Notes under the pieces: model-generated
Database searches by the model: none
What the model saw: only the letters and a program-made list of their open reading frames with translations
What the model was told of the DNA's origin: nothing
Shown here: in pieces, positions 19,400 to 29,510 of the stretch
Layout of the letters: every line of letters starts with the position of its first letter
Position numbering within the stretch: the stretch's first letter is position 1
Made by a program: the position numbers and the translations under genes
Assembly (NCBI GenBank): GCA_014376525.1
Contig: JACMRI010000052.1
Location: 1 to 33,557, forward strand
Source of the DNA: Bacteroidia bacterium
Lineage (GTDB): Bacteria > Bacteroidota > Bacteroidia > UBA4408
Direction: 5' to 3'
Length of the DNA: 33,557 nucleotides

Positions 19400-20953
19400 T
19401 TATATTTCTAAACTTGTTTGTGGGTCTGAGGCCTTAGGTATTGTTAGTTTTTTAGTAGTTCGCTTTCGTGGTGCTGAGTTTGGGTTGCTCACATGCTTTT
19501 GTAATATGCGTTTGCCCTCGGTTTTTACCCCATCTTGTTTTCTAAAACTCCACACTATATCGCTAGCCTGTTTTCGTGTAATTTCGATATCTACTATGGG
19601 TTGCGGATAATCAATACCTATTATACACTTGTAATCTTCTTGTTCCATTGATGTAAGTTTCCAAGGCTCGTGCAGCTGTATTGCAGGTATATTATTTAAC
19701 TCTGGCAACCATTGTTTTATAAATACACCGTCAGTATCGTGTTCTTCGGAGTTTTTTATAGGGTTATAAATGCGTATGGTATTAATGCCCGTAACGCCTG
19801 ATTGCATTTGTAACTGTGGGTAATGTATACCAGGTTCGTAGTCCAAAAACATACGTGCCAAAAAATGTAAGTCTCGCCAATCTTGCCACAAATTAAACAC
19901 AAAAAAAGATACTACCATTGCACGCATTCTAAAGTTAATATAGCCAGTAGCCACCAAGCATCGCATACAAGCATCAACTATGGGTACGCCCGTTAATCCT
20001 TGTTGCCAGGCCGTTATATAAGTTTGGTTACGCGGCTTTATAAGTGCATCGTACGCACTATTTACATTACAAAATTCCATACTGCATTCGTCCTCAAACT
20101 TTTGCATAAAATGGCAATGCCAATGCAAGCGAGATTGAAAATTAGTTATAGCACGTTTGTTTGCATACGGTTCATTGCTTTTTTGTTTGGAATATTGATA
20201 CACCATACGCATACTGATGTTACCGTAAGTTAAGTAGGGAGATAATCTACTACAGCCCTTACGGCTTAGCGCAGGCTTAGATATGTGGCGGCTATAGTTT
20301 ACGTGCCGTTCGGTTATAAAACTATCCATGTAGCGCCATGCCCAATATTCGCCACCATGCTGGAAATTTTTATTGCGTGTTGTAATTTCTTTTAATAGTT
20401 CGTTACCCTTGCACATACTATAAACGTTGGGGTTTAGCGCAAGTATATTCCAATTATCTTCTGCAACTATAGCTGGTGGCAAGCTCATGGTATCGTACCA
20501 ACGCTTGTCCCATTTTAAACGAGATTTTAATTTGCGAACCACACCATGCAGTTGATATTCTTTCCATGTAATACCATTGTTAGCACAAAACTTTTGCATG
20601 GCTATATCTCTATCAAACGTAAGTTGGTTACCTATTTCTTCGTGAGAAAATATAGTATTTATTTCATAATTATTTTCAATAATTGTAAACACATCCACTG
20701 CCTCATTATTAAAAATATATAATTGTGCTTGTAAATTATTTAACTTACCCTGCATATCTTGCAACGATTCGTATACGAAACGCCAATGGCGTATATCGCT
20801 ATCGTGGTGAGCCATTACAGTTGGTTCAAAACAATACAACAACAATATAGGTAATTGGTGCTGTTGTGCATTATACAAAGGCGCATGGTCGGTAAAGCGC
20901 AAGTCTCGCTTAAACCAAACTATATTTATACGCTTTTTGTGTAAATTAGACAC
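19400..20953 (-). CDS. Cryptochrome/deoxyribodipyrimidine photolyase family protein (FAD-binding)
   Basis: 517 aa; [19 protein letters not shown]-terminus, [45 protein letters not shown]. Confidence 0.93.
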   Translation of the reverse strand: MSNLHKKRINIVWFKRDLRFTDHAPLYNAQQHQLPILLLYCFEPTVMAHHDSDIRHWRFVYESLQDMQGKLNNLQAQLYIFNNEAVDVFTIIENNYEINTIFSHEEIGNQLTFDRDIAMQKFCANNGITWKEYQLHGVVRKLKSRLKWDKRWYDTMSLPPAIVAEDNWNILALNPNVYSMCKGNELLKEITTRNKNFQHGGEYWAWRYMDSFITERHVNYSRHISKPALSRKGCSRLSPYLTYGNISMRMVYQYSKQKSNEPYANKRAITNFQSRLHWHCHFMQKFEDECSMEFCNVNSAYDALIKPRNQTYITAWQQGLTGVPIVDACMRCLVATGYINFRMRAMVVSFFVFNLWQDWRDLHFLARMFLDYEPGIHYPQLQMQSGVTGINTIRIYNPIKNSEEHDTDGVFIKQWLPELNNIPAIQLHEPWKLTSMEQEDYKCIIGIDYPQPIVDIEITRKQASDIVWSFRKQDGVKTEGKRILQKHVSNPNSAPRKRTTKKLTIPKASDPQTSLEI

Positions 20954-21201
20954 AATTATTTTGTTTGATTATTTATTAAATTTACTAAACAATAATACGG
21001 ACTAATTATGAATTAAAAATCTATTTCGCTTGTTATTTACGGTGCTCTATTTTTAATTTTTGCTTTAACTATTATAGTTATAGTTAATATAATTAGTAAG
21101 AGATAACTATTTAGCTGAATATTGAATTTCTTGTGTAAATATTGTTAATCAAGTTTTTTTTTCTTTTATAAAATCAAAACGGATGAGTAATTTAATGTAT
21201 G

Positions 21202-21223
21202 CTGTTTATGTATTTATAAACAG
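21202..21223. repeat. Short inverted repeat downstream of xerD
   Basis: CTGTTTAT-gtattt-ATAAACAG: 8-bp perfect arms, 6-nt spacer. Confidence 0.7.
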
Positions 21224-21291
21224 ACTTACTACATTATGTTTTGTAAGAGTTTAAAACTATGTAGCTAAGTGGTTGCCTCCACAATTAGTAA

Positions 21292-22200
21292 TTACAATTT
21301 GCTTAACGGGTGAAACTGCAGCAAATTACTACGTAGGTACTCGCTATCTAAGTGGGTATATATCTCGGTAGTAATTATACTTGCATGCCCAAGCATCTCT
21401 TGTACGGCACGTATATCTGCACCTCCGTCAATAAGATGTGTGGCAAACGAATGGCGCAATGTATGTGGACTTATCGTTTTTTCAATACCACATTTAGCAG
21501 CACTATCTCGCACAATATAAAATACCATAACACGTGATAGTTGCGCGCCTAGGCGGTTTAAAAACACAATATTATTATGCTTAGGTTGTATAGTTTTTAA
21601 AAACCTGCGTTGGTCGTGCATATACAAAGTAATAAGCTGCATGGCTTCGTTACCAATGGGTACAAGGCGTTGTTTATTGCCTTTGCCTATTACACGTATA
21701 AAACCATCATCAAAAAAAAGGTCGGTAATTTGCAAACTACACAACTCGCTTACACGTAAGCCACAACTATAAAGTGTGGCTATAATGGCTTTGTTGCGAT
21801 GTCCCTCTGCACTACTCAAATCTACACTATCCAACATGGCATTAATTTCGTGTACCTCAAGCGTACTGGGCAGTGTACGTGTAAGACGAGGAGTTTCTAA
21901 TAGTTGTGTAGGGTCGTTATCAATGGTGTTTTCTACCAATAAATATTTATAAAAAGCACGTATACCCGATATAATGCGTGCTTGCGATGCTTGTGCTAAA
22001 TGCGCATTGTTTAAGAAATTTAAAAACTGTACTAAGTGGCTTAGCTTTACGTCTTTGGGTGTTAATGCAGTGTACTTATTAGCCTCACAAAACTGTATAA
22101 ACTTGTGTAAATCGCGCTCATAGCTATCTATAGTATGTTTAGCCATTGATAACTCAAACTGCATATAATACTTAAAATCGTTTATGCTATCGTTCCACAT
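21292..22200 (-). CDS. xerD: site-specific tyrosine recombinase XerD
   Basis: 302 aa; LYSCGLRVSELCSL, SPHTLRHSFATHLIDGGADIRAVQEMLGHASIITTEIYTH. Confidence 0.95.
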   Translation of the reverse strand: MWNDSINDFKYYMQFELSMAKHTIDSYERDLHKFIQFCEANKYTALTPKDVKLSHLVQFLNFLNNAHLAQASQARIISGIRAFYKYLLVENTIDNDPTQLLETPRLTRTLPSTLEVHEINAMLDSVDLSSAEGHRNKAIIATLYSCGLRVSELCSLQITDLFFDDGFIRVIGKGNKQRLVPIGNEAMQLITLYMHDQRRFLKTIQPKHNNIVFLNRLGAQLSRVMVFYIVRDSAAKCGIEKTISPHTLRHSFATHLIDGGADIRAVQEMLGHASIITTEIYTHLDSEYLRSNLLQFHPLSKL

Positions 22201-22233
22201 TAGTTACTATTTATTTGCAAAGCGTAGAGAATA

Positions 22234-22719
22234 TTAAAGCAATGTACCCGCAATATATTTTGCAATAATATTGTCTGTGGCTTTGTTTAATAATTGATAC
22301 ACGTTTTCAAAACCATCGGCACCACCATAGTAAGGGTCGGGTACTGCTTGGTTGCTGTTAGGGTGTAATTCGTTTAGTATTAGCTTTACTTTACTTTTTT
22401 CTACATCAGTTCTACACATCGCTAGCACAGTTGCGTAGTTGTTGGTGTCCATGGTGTATATCACGTCAAATTGCGCAAGGTCATTTAGCGTTATTTGGCG
22501 GGAACGTAAGTCCGAAATATCTACTTTATGCTTAAGTGCATTATGTTGTGTGCGTACATCAGGAGCTTCGCCGTTATGTAAGCCATTAGTACCAGCCGAA
22601 TCAGTAATTATAGCCAAATTATGTAAACGTATCTTATAACGCAACAAGCCCTCGGCTATTGGGCTACGGCATATATTGCCTAAGCACACCATTAATATTT
22701 TTGTAGTAGATGCAGGCAT
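22234..22719 (-). CDS. low molecular weight protein-tyrosine-phosphatase
   Basis: 161 aa; CLGNICRSP P-loop and VPDPYYGG. Confidence 0.96.
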   Translation of the reverse strand: MPASTTKILMVCLGNICRSPIAEGLLRYKIRLHNLAIITDSAGTNGLHNGEAPDVRTQHNALKHKVDISDLRSRQITLNDLAQFDVIYTMDTNNYATVLAMCRTDVEKSKVKLILNELHPNSNQAVPDPYYGGADGFENVYQLLNKATDNIIAKYIAGTLL

Positions 22720-22725
22720 ACCGCT

Positions 22726-22836
22726 TTAGTGTTTATTGTTGTTGAAATTAGGACAATCGTTACAACGATTTATACTCTTGGCTTTGCAAGCATATATGGT
22801 AATGAGCGCAAGTATTATAAGGGTATATTTTTTCAT
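22726..22836 (-). CDS. Putative 36-aa lipoprotein-like peptide
   Basis: Own translation: MKKYTLIILALITIYACKAKSINRCNDCPNFNNNKH*; signal-peptide-like N-terminus with IYAC lipobox, CxxCPxF tail; stops 6 nt before the LMW-PTP ATG. Confidence 0.55.
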   Translation of the reverse strand: MKKYTLIILALITIYACKAKSINRCNDCPNFNNNKH

Positions 22837-22925
22837 TGTATAATTGTTACTTGCTATAAATTTACTGTAATTTATCTTATTCTTAACAGTTTTTTTTTAA
22901 GAATAATTTGTAATTAATTAGGTGC

Positions 22926-24092
22926 TTACATTCCCTTACGGCGTTGTTTTTCTTTTATAATTAATGATAGCTCACGTCCTGTTTGTCCTTTTACGCTAGT
23001 GTTTTCTTGTGCACGACGTATAAGGTATGGCACTACTTCACGCACAGGGCCATAAGGCACGTATTTAGCCACGTTATAGCCTGCTGCTGCTAAGTTGTAG
23101 CTTATGTGGTCGCTCATGCCCAAGAGTTGCGAAAAATACACACGTTTGTCGTTATTGGCTATGTTGTGCTTTGCCATTAGTTGCATAAGTGTAATGGCGC
23201 TGTGTTCATTGTGCGAGCCTGCACATATACTTAGCACATCGGCGTTAGTAGCCCAATAGTTAAGGCATTGGTCGTAGAGGTTGTCAGTAGCGTTTTTATC
23301 TGCATTAATGGGCGATGGATAATTGTTTTGCAAAGCTCGGTTACGTTCTTTTTCCATGTATGCGCCGCGTACTAACTTAGCACCTACATAATAATTTTTG
23401 CTACGTGCATCGTTTACTGTTTGTGTTAAATACTGTAAGCGGTCGTGCCTATATAGTTGGTAGGTATTATACACTATGGCACGTTGGGTGTTGTAACGCT
23501 CCATCATAGTATTAGCAAGAGCATCAATAGTGTTTTGTATCCAAGTTTCTTCAGCATCTATAAATACTGGCACATTGTTGTGGTGTGCTCGCTTACATAT
23601 TTCATCTACACGATGCTGTACACGTTCGTATTCGGCTTGTTCGGCGGTGGTAAGCGTTTGATTTTCGTTTACCTTTTCTAGCAACGCAAAGCGAGATATC
23701 CCTGTAACTTTAAACACACTAAATGGGATGTTTTTATCGCCTTTGGCACGGTCTATAGTGGCTATGGTTTCGTGCATGGTTGCATCAAAATCTTCTTCTT
23801 TTGTTTTGCCCTCTACGCTATAATCAAGTATTGTACCTATGTTAAATTTGCCCAATTGAGTAATAGTAGTAGCACATTCGGTAATAGTTTCGCCTCCACA
23901 AAACTGCTTAAATATAGTAGGTTTTATGGCCCATGCAATGGGTATATGCAGGCGTAAAGCTAAATCAGTAAGGCGTGCCGAAATATTTACGACGGTAGAA
24001 TTACTTACGGTTTTAAATAATATATACGAGCGATTAAGGTCGAATACGGTTTTGGAACTAAAGGCAATTTCGGTGTTATCAAATGAAACCAT
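22926..24092 (-). CDS. proline dehydrogenase family protein (start likely at 24092, not 24167)
   Basis: GAKLVRGAYMEKERNRAL, SHNEHSA and YVPYGPVREVVPYLIRRAQEN; conserved N-terminus begins at MVSFDNTEIAFSSKT. Confidence 0.9.
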   Translation of the reverse strand: MVSFDNTEIAFSSKTVFDLNRSYILFKTVSNSTVVNISARLTDLALRLHIPIAWAIKPTIFKQFCGGETITECATTITQLGKFNIGTILDYSVEGKTKEEDFDATMHETIATIDRAKGDKNIPFSVFKVTGISRFALLEKVNENQTLTTAEQAEYERVQHRVDEICKRAHHNNVPVFIDAEETWIQNTIDALANTMMERYNTQRAIVYNTYQLYRHDRLQYLTQTVNDARSKNYYVGAKLVRGAYMEKERNRALQNNYPSPINADKNATDNLYDQCLNYWATNADVLSICAGSHNEHSAITLMQLMAKHNIANNDKRVYFSQLLGMSDHISYNLAAAGYNVAKYVPYGPVREVVPYLIRRAQENTSVKGQTGRELSLIIKEKQRRKGM

Positions 24093-24125
24093 TTTTAAAT
24101 AGCTATTTTTGTGAAATGAATACCA

Positions 24126-24133
24126 CAAATATA
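24126..24133 (-). promoter_or_regulatory. Putative Bacteroidota -7 element for the proline dehydrogenase gene
   Basis: Minus strand TATATTTG (TAnnTTTG), about 34 nt before the proposed start at 24092; no clear -33 box. Confidence 0.4.
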
Positions 24134-24159
24134 AACGCTTAAATAATACTGTACCTATA

Positions 24160-25221
24160 ATGAACACAGTTATTGATAATAAAAGTTACAAAATACATCT
24201 TACCAATAATTTTGAGCAAGTGCTTGTGCAATTTATTGCCATAAATACCTACAGTGCAGTGGTATATTTGTTTGACGATAACACCCATCGATTATACGGT
24301 AGTACTACCTATTTTAAAAATAAAAAAATAATAATTATTGCCCCTGGCGAAACAAATAAAAATATAACAACCTGTGCTGCCGTGTGGCAGCAATTACTTG
24401 CACACAATGCCGATAGAAATATACTATTGGTAAATGTAGGTGGTGGCCTAGTAAGCGACTTAGGTGGTTTTGTAGCCAGTACCTACAAGCGAGGTGTACA
24501 TTTTATAAACATACCCACTACACTACTTGCCTGTGTTGACGCAAGTATTGGAGGTAAAACGGGTATTAATACTATTGATGCTAAAAATATGATTGGCACT
24601 TTTTGCAATCCACAATTAGTAATTATAGACACTCATTTTTTTAATACATTGCCCCAACAAGAGCTACTATCGGGCTTTGGCGAAATTATTAAACACGGAC
24701 TTATTACCAATGCAACTTATTTTGATGAATGTAATAACTTAAATTTAAACAATACTACGTTAGATTGGTATCCTATAATAGCAACATCATTACACATAAA
24801 AAAAAACATTGTAGCGCAAGATTTTGAAGAGCGCAACCTACGTAAAACACTCAACGCAGGGCATACTGTGGGGCACGCTTTAGAAACTATGCTAACCAAT
24901 ACATCAACCACGCATTACACCCACGGCGAATGTATTGCTGTAGGTTTGTTAATAGAAGCATACATTGCTAAACAACAACAATTACTTGCTGCTAAAGATT
25001 TTATAATTATTGAAAATTGTATAACAAAATATTATGCGGTAAAAAACATACTTAGTTTAATAAACAATTGGGAAGCCTTTAATAATACACTTTACAACGA
25101 CAAGAAGAATACAATTGGCACTATAAACGCATCGTTGCTTACGAGCATTGGTACGTGCCAAATTAATAGCACAATAACAACGCACGAAATTAAAAATGCA
25201 ATAGCACATTATTGTAATTAA
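24160..25221 (+). CDS. aroB: 3-dehydroquinate synthase
   Basis: 353 aa; NVGGGLVSDLGGFVASTYKRGVHFINIPTTLLACVDASIGGKTGIN, GFGEIIKHGL, LNAGHTVGHALE. Confidence 0.96.
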   Translation: MNTVIDNKSYKIHLTNNFEQVLVQFIAINTYSAVVYLFDDNTHRLYGSTTYFKNKKIIIIAPGETNKNITTCAAVWQQLLAHNADRNILLVNVGGGLVSDLGGFVASTYKRGVHFINIPTTLLACVDASIGGKTGINTIDAKNMIGTFCNPQLVIIDTHFFNTLPQQELLSGFGEIIKHGLITNATYFDECNNLNLNNTTLDWYPIIATSLHIKKNIVAQDFEERNLRKTLNAGHTVGHALETMLTNTSTTHYTHGECIAVGLLIEAYIAKQQQLLAAKDFIIIENCITKYYAVKNILSLINNWEAFNNTLYNDKKNTIGTINASLLTSIGTCQINSTITTHEIKNAIAHYCN

Positions 25222-26433
25222 ATGAACAATACACCACAAGCAATAGACTTACCTACCTCCAAAAGCCTTATAAACAGGCTGTTAATTATTAATGCCTTAA
25301 TGAATAATTGGGATAAATTAGACGAGTTAAACAACGGTAATGATGATGTAGTGGCTATGCTAACTGCCTTACAACAATTGCACAAACATGATGAGTGCAC
25401 TATAAACATTGGGCATGGAGGAAGTTGCATGCGTTTTTTAACAGCATACATTTGTACACAAACTAATAAAAAAATAACACTTACGGGTAGCGAGCGCATG
25501 TTGCAACGCCCCATACAGCCCTTAGTAGATGCCCTACGCAAGTTAGACGCAACAATTACCTACACGCACGAAAATGGTTTTGCGCCACTCTATATTGAAG
25601 GCACAACACTAACCGCTACACATACCATAGTAATAGATGCTAGCATTAGCAGCCAATACATAACTGCATTGCTACTAATAGCGCCTTATATAACGCACGG
25701 TTTACAATTGCGCTTAATGGGTAAAGTAGTATCTAACGCATACATACAACAAACCATAAGTGTAATGCAACACTACGGAGCAGCTGTAACTATGAATGAT
25801 AAAAGTATAACTGTACACCCCATACCCTACGCACAACCAGCTGCATCTATTGCTATTGAGGCCGACTGGAGCTCTGCCGCATTTTGGTATAATTATGTAG
25901 CAATAAGTAAAACTAATATTGTATTAAAATTAAACAAACTAAAAACTAACACCACACAAGGAGATGAGGCGTGTATGCACCTTTATGCCAAACTAGGAGT
26001 ACAATCGATGGTGGTTGATGATGGTATTGTGATTTCAAAAATTGAACACTTTAGTTTACCTACCACATTCAACATCGACTTAACAAACAACCCCGACCTT
26101 ACACAGCCATTAGCCATAAGCCTAGCTATGCTTGGTATACAAAGCACACTTACTGGTTTGCAAACACTTACCATAAAAGAAACTAACCGCATAGTAGCTT
26201 TGGTTACAGAGCTTGCAAAATTTAATGTACTGTGTACTACTAACTATATTGACAACTTAATTATTAATGCTACGCCAACTATAAGCTATAACAAAGCACC
26301 TATAGCCACCTACAACGACCACCGTATGGCAATGTGTTTTGCTCCTTGCGTGCAATTGTTCCCCACTTTAATTATTGAAAATAAAGACGTAGTAAGTAAA
26401 TCGTATCGAAATTTTTGGGATAATTTACGGTAG
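25222..26433 (+). CDS. aroA: 3-phosphoshikimate 1-carboxyvinyltransferase
   Basis: 403 aa; PTSKSLINRLLI, GHGGSCMRFLTAY, GSERMLQRPIQPLVDALR, TYNDHRMAMCFA; ATG directly follows the aroB TAA. Confidence 0.95.
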   Translation: MNNTPQAIDLPTSKSLINRLLIINALMNNWDKLDELNNGNDDVVAMLTALQQLHKHDECTINIGHGGSCMRFLTAYICTQTNKKITLTGSERMLQRPIQPLVDALRKLDATITYTHENGFAPLYIEGTTLTATHTIVIDASISSQYITALLLIAPYITHGLQLRLMGKVVSNAYIQQTISVMQHYGAAVTMNDKSITVHPIPYAQPAASIAIEADWSSAAFWYNYVAISKTNIVLKLNKLKTNTTQGDEACMHLYAKLGVQSMVVDDGIVISKIEHFSLPTTFNIDLTNNPDLTQPLAISLAMLGIQSTLTGLQTLTIKETNRIVALVTELAKFNVLCTTNYIDNLIINATPTISYNKAPIATYNDHRMAMCFAPCVQLFPTLIIENKDVVSKSYRNFWDNLR

Positions 26434-26588
26434 CATTGTCAATGTATATGTCCTGCCTAATTTAAACTAAAGATTCCCTTTTTTTACTCTAATTATAAAG
26501 ATACTTATACTCAACTTTACCAAAATACAATGGTGTAGCAATGTAGGTGCAGTTTAATTTATGTATTAAAAAACATGCTTACTTGTTA

Positions 26589-28217
26589 TTAACTAGTAAT
26601 TAAGTTTGTAAATTTAAACTCTGTACCATCAAACAAACCTTTGTCGCTTAGTTTTAATGCAGGTATAACCAGCAGCGCCATAAACGATAAGGTCATATAG
26701 GGCGCACGCAATGTGCTTCCCGCTTGCTTTGCAAGCTCATCTAAGGCTTCGTATAATGCTCCAATAACATATCCGTCATCAGTACTCATTAATCCGCCTA
26801 CGGGCAACGCTAACGATTTTACTCCATCCACATCAGCGTAACTAATACCCCCTTTGCAATGTATGAGCTCATTTATAGCTTGTAAAATAAATTCGTCGCT
26901 ACTACCGCACGCTACTATGTTGTGGCTGTCGTGTGCTACAGTGCTTGCTATTGCTGCTGTTTTAAGACCAATGTTTTTTATATATGCAATAGCAGGAGGT
27001 GCTTTATTGTAACGATTTACCACTACTATTTTAAGCACATCTTCGGCTACATTGTTTTGTGTTGATGCGTGTATTGTGGCTTGTGTGGCAGTAGTTACAA
27101 GCTGTCCGTCCTTTGGTACTATTACGTTTACACGAGTATCAGTACTTATGTTTAGTTGAATATCAGCAATAGTAATCGCATTAATATTAAACTGATTGAT
27201 TTCTTTTTCTTTTACAGTACTAAATAGTGCCTTTCCATCTTGCGCTACTTTAATGCCTTTAATAAAAGTACTGCTTACATTAAAATTGGTGAGATTATCT
27301 ACTGTAATAAAATCGGCACTATCTCCCACTTGCAACATACCGTGTGGTAAGTTGTAATGTTGCTTAACGTTGTGTGTAAGCGCACGCATTACATTCATTA
27401 CATTGCAACCAAAGGCAACTGCACGTGCAGCTATTTCGTTGAGGTGTCCTCGCATTAATTCGTTGGGGTGCTTATCATCACTACAAAACATAATCATGTG
27501 TGGATATTCATCTAACAATGGAATAAGTGCATCAAAATTTTTAGCGGCACTCCCCTCACGTATCAATACTTTCATGCCGTGTTGTATTTTGTGTAAAGCT
27601 TCAGCGTAAGTAAAACATTCGTGGTCGGTACTTATACCTGCATTTATGTAGGCTATGGTGTCGTTGCCCATTATGCCTGGCAAGTGTCCATCTATAGGTT
27701 TATTAAGTTGTTTGGCACTTGCTATTTTGCGCATTACTTCTTCGTCGGCGTTTAAAACTCCTGGATAGTTCATCATTTCCGATAAGTAATAAATACCGTC
27801 CCATTGTAGCATCGCGTGTATATCAGTACTATTAATGGTCGCTCCTGCAGTTTCAAAAGGGGTAGCAGGAACACAACTAGGTGCACCAAAATAAAAATAA
27901 AACGGCACTTTGTTACCGTTGTCAATCATGTATTTAACACCGTCTACACCGCATACATTTGCTATTTCGTGTGGGTCGCTTATAGTGCCAATAGTGCCGT
28001 GTGGCAAAGCTAAACGCGCAAACTCGCTAGGTACAAGCATAGAGCTTTCTATGTGTATATGTGCATCTATAAAACCTGGTAATATATATTTACTACAAAG
28101 CTCGGTAGTGGGCGTTATTGCCGTAATAATGCCTTTGTCAAAAGTTACTTGTGCGGGCGTTATAGTTTGCGTTATTACATCTACTACGTTGCCTGTTATA
28201 GTTTGGGGAGAGTTCAT
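26589..28217 (-). CDS. ade: adenine deaminase
   Basis: 542 aa; LPGFIDAHIHIESSMLVPSEFARLALPHGTIGTISDPHEIANVCG, DGHLPGI, CSDDKHPNEL. Confidence 0.96.
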   Translation of the reverse strand: MNSPQTITGNVVDVITQTITPAQVTFDKGIITAITPTTELCSKYILPGFIDAHIHIESSMLVPSEFARLALPHGTIGTISDPHEIANVCGVDGVKYMIDNGNKVPFYFYFGAPSCVPATPFETAGATINSTDIHAMLQWDGIYYLSEMMNYPGVLNADEEVMRKIASAKQLNKPIDGHLPGIMGNDTIAYINAGISTDHECFTYAEALHKIQHGMKVLIREGSAAKNFDALIPLLDEYPHMIMFCSDDKHPNELMRGHLNEIAARAVAFGCNVMNVMRALTHNVKQHYNLPHGMLQVGDSADFITVDNLTNFNVSSTFIKGIKVAQDGKALFSTVKEKEINQFNINAITIADIQLNISTDTRVNVIVPKDGQLVTTATQATIHASTQNNVAEDVLKIVVVNRYNKAPPAIAYIKNIGLKTAAIASTVAHDSHNIVACGSSDEFILQAINELIHCKGGISYADVDGVKSLALPVGGLMSTDDGYVIGALYEALDELAKQAGSTLRAPYMTLSFMALLVIPALKLSDKGLFDGTEFKFTNLITS

Positions 28218-28279
28218 TTATCTGTTAGATGATAGACTTTAAATAAGATATATTAAATAATTTAGTTTAGATATTTACG

Positions 28280-29503
28280 TTACTTACAAAAACTCATTTT
28301 GTCTTTAGCAGCTTGTTTATCGCCAAGGTCGGTGGCTTTTTGTAAGTCGGCACACGATTCATTTTTCTTGTTTAGCTTGTAATAACATTTACTACGGTTA
28401 TAATAGCCGTCGGCAGTGGGTTTTACACGTATGGCTGCGGTAAAATCTTCAATTGCTTTTTCGAATTTATTTTGTTCAAATAGTATTGTGCCTCGGTTAA
28501 ACAATGCAGGTTCATTATTCGCATCAAGCTCTATGGCTTTGTTATAATCTACCAAGGCTTGTGGTTTTTTGTTTTGCATAAGCCACGTGTGCGCACGTAG
28601 TTCGTACAGTTTGGCGTTGTTAAAATCTTTTATAATTGCTTTGCTAAAATCTTTATTGGCATTAGGATAATCTTTTTTTAATTTAAGCGCAATGCCGCGT
28701 TTCATAAATACTTCGGGCGTATTTGTTTTTAATATGGTTATCATATAGTTATAATCATCTAACGCTTTTTCGGGCATGTTAAGTTTTTCATAACACGTTG
28801 CTCGCAACGTTACAGTGCTGGCATCTACCTTTTTTTGTTCTATACTTTTGGTTACTTCAACTAATGCCTCTTTGTATTTTTGTTCGTCAAACATACATTG
28901 TGCGTTGTAATAATGTAGCAAAGGTTGCACATCGTTTAATGCTAAACCTTTGTCTATACTCACGGTGGCATCATTGCAACGTTTGGCTTTGCACAATAGT
29001 TCGGTTTGCTTTACATACATATCCAAGTTCTTTGATAATAGCCGTATACTTTCATCAAAACTTTTTATCGCATCAGCATCTTGTTTTAGTTCGTAGTAGC
29101 TAAAGCCTTTGTTAGCAAAGGGTTCGGGCAATGTAGCATCATACTTAGTGGCTTTGTTATAATCATCAATAGCTTCTTTGTATTTTTTTAATTTGAAATA
29201 ATAATCGCCTCTGTAAAGATAAGTGGGCGCATAATCGTTTTTTAGTTTTATGGCTTGTTCAAAATCTTTAAGTGCATCTATAGGTTTGTTTTGCAGCAAA
29301 TACGCGTGCCCACGTTCGGTATAGGCTTTATAGTTGTTTTTATCTTTTGTAATAGCAGTACTAAAACTTATGGTAGCAGCTATGTAATCGCGGGCGTCTA
29401 GTTTTTTAATACCATCGTCATAATATATATAGGCAGGTTGCGCTACAAGGCTTGTACTCATTGCTATACCAGCAATTACAAATAGTTTATTGAGTAGTTT
29501 CAT
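28280..29503 (-). CDS. Secreted tetratricopeptide repeat protein
   Basis: 407 aa; signal peptide and repeated TPR units (A..DF..AI.L...YAPTYLYRGDYYFKLKKYKEAIDDYNKA). Confidence 0.9.
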   Translation of the reverse strand: MKLLNKLFVIAGIAMSTSLVAQPAYIYYDDGIKKLDARDYIAATISFSTAITKDKNNYKAYTERGHAYLLQNKPIDALKDFEQAIKLKNDYAPTYLYRGDYYFKLKKYKEAIDDYNKATKYDATLPEPFANKGFSYYELKQDADAIKSFDESIRLLSKNLDMYVKQTELLCKAKRCNDATVSIDKGLALNDVQPLLHYYNAQCMFDEQKYKEALVEVTKSIEQKKVDASTVTLRATCYEKLNMPEKALDDYNYMITILKTNTPEVFMKRGIALKLKKDYPNANKDFSKAIIKDFNNAKLYELRAHTWLMQNKKPQALVDYNKAIELDANNEPALFNRGTILFEQNKFEKAIEDFTAAIRVKPTADGYYNRSKCYYKLNKKNESCADLQKATDLGDKQAAKDKMSFCK

Positions 29504-29510
29504 TTTAAAA

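Noticed and set aside
21240-21285. GTGG-ttgcct-CCAC mini hairpin next to xerD
   Set aside because: Only 4-bp arms; expected by chance, no T-tract.
25218-25541. 107-aa minus-strand ORF
   Set aside because: Antisense to aroA start; no domain.
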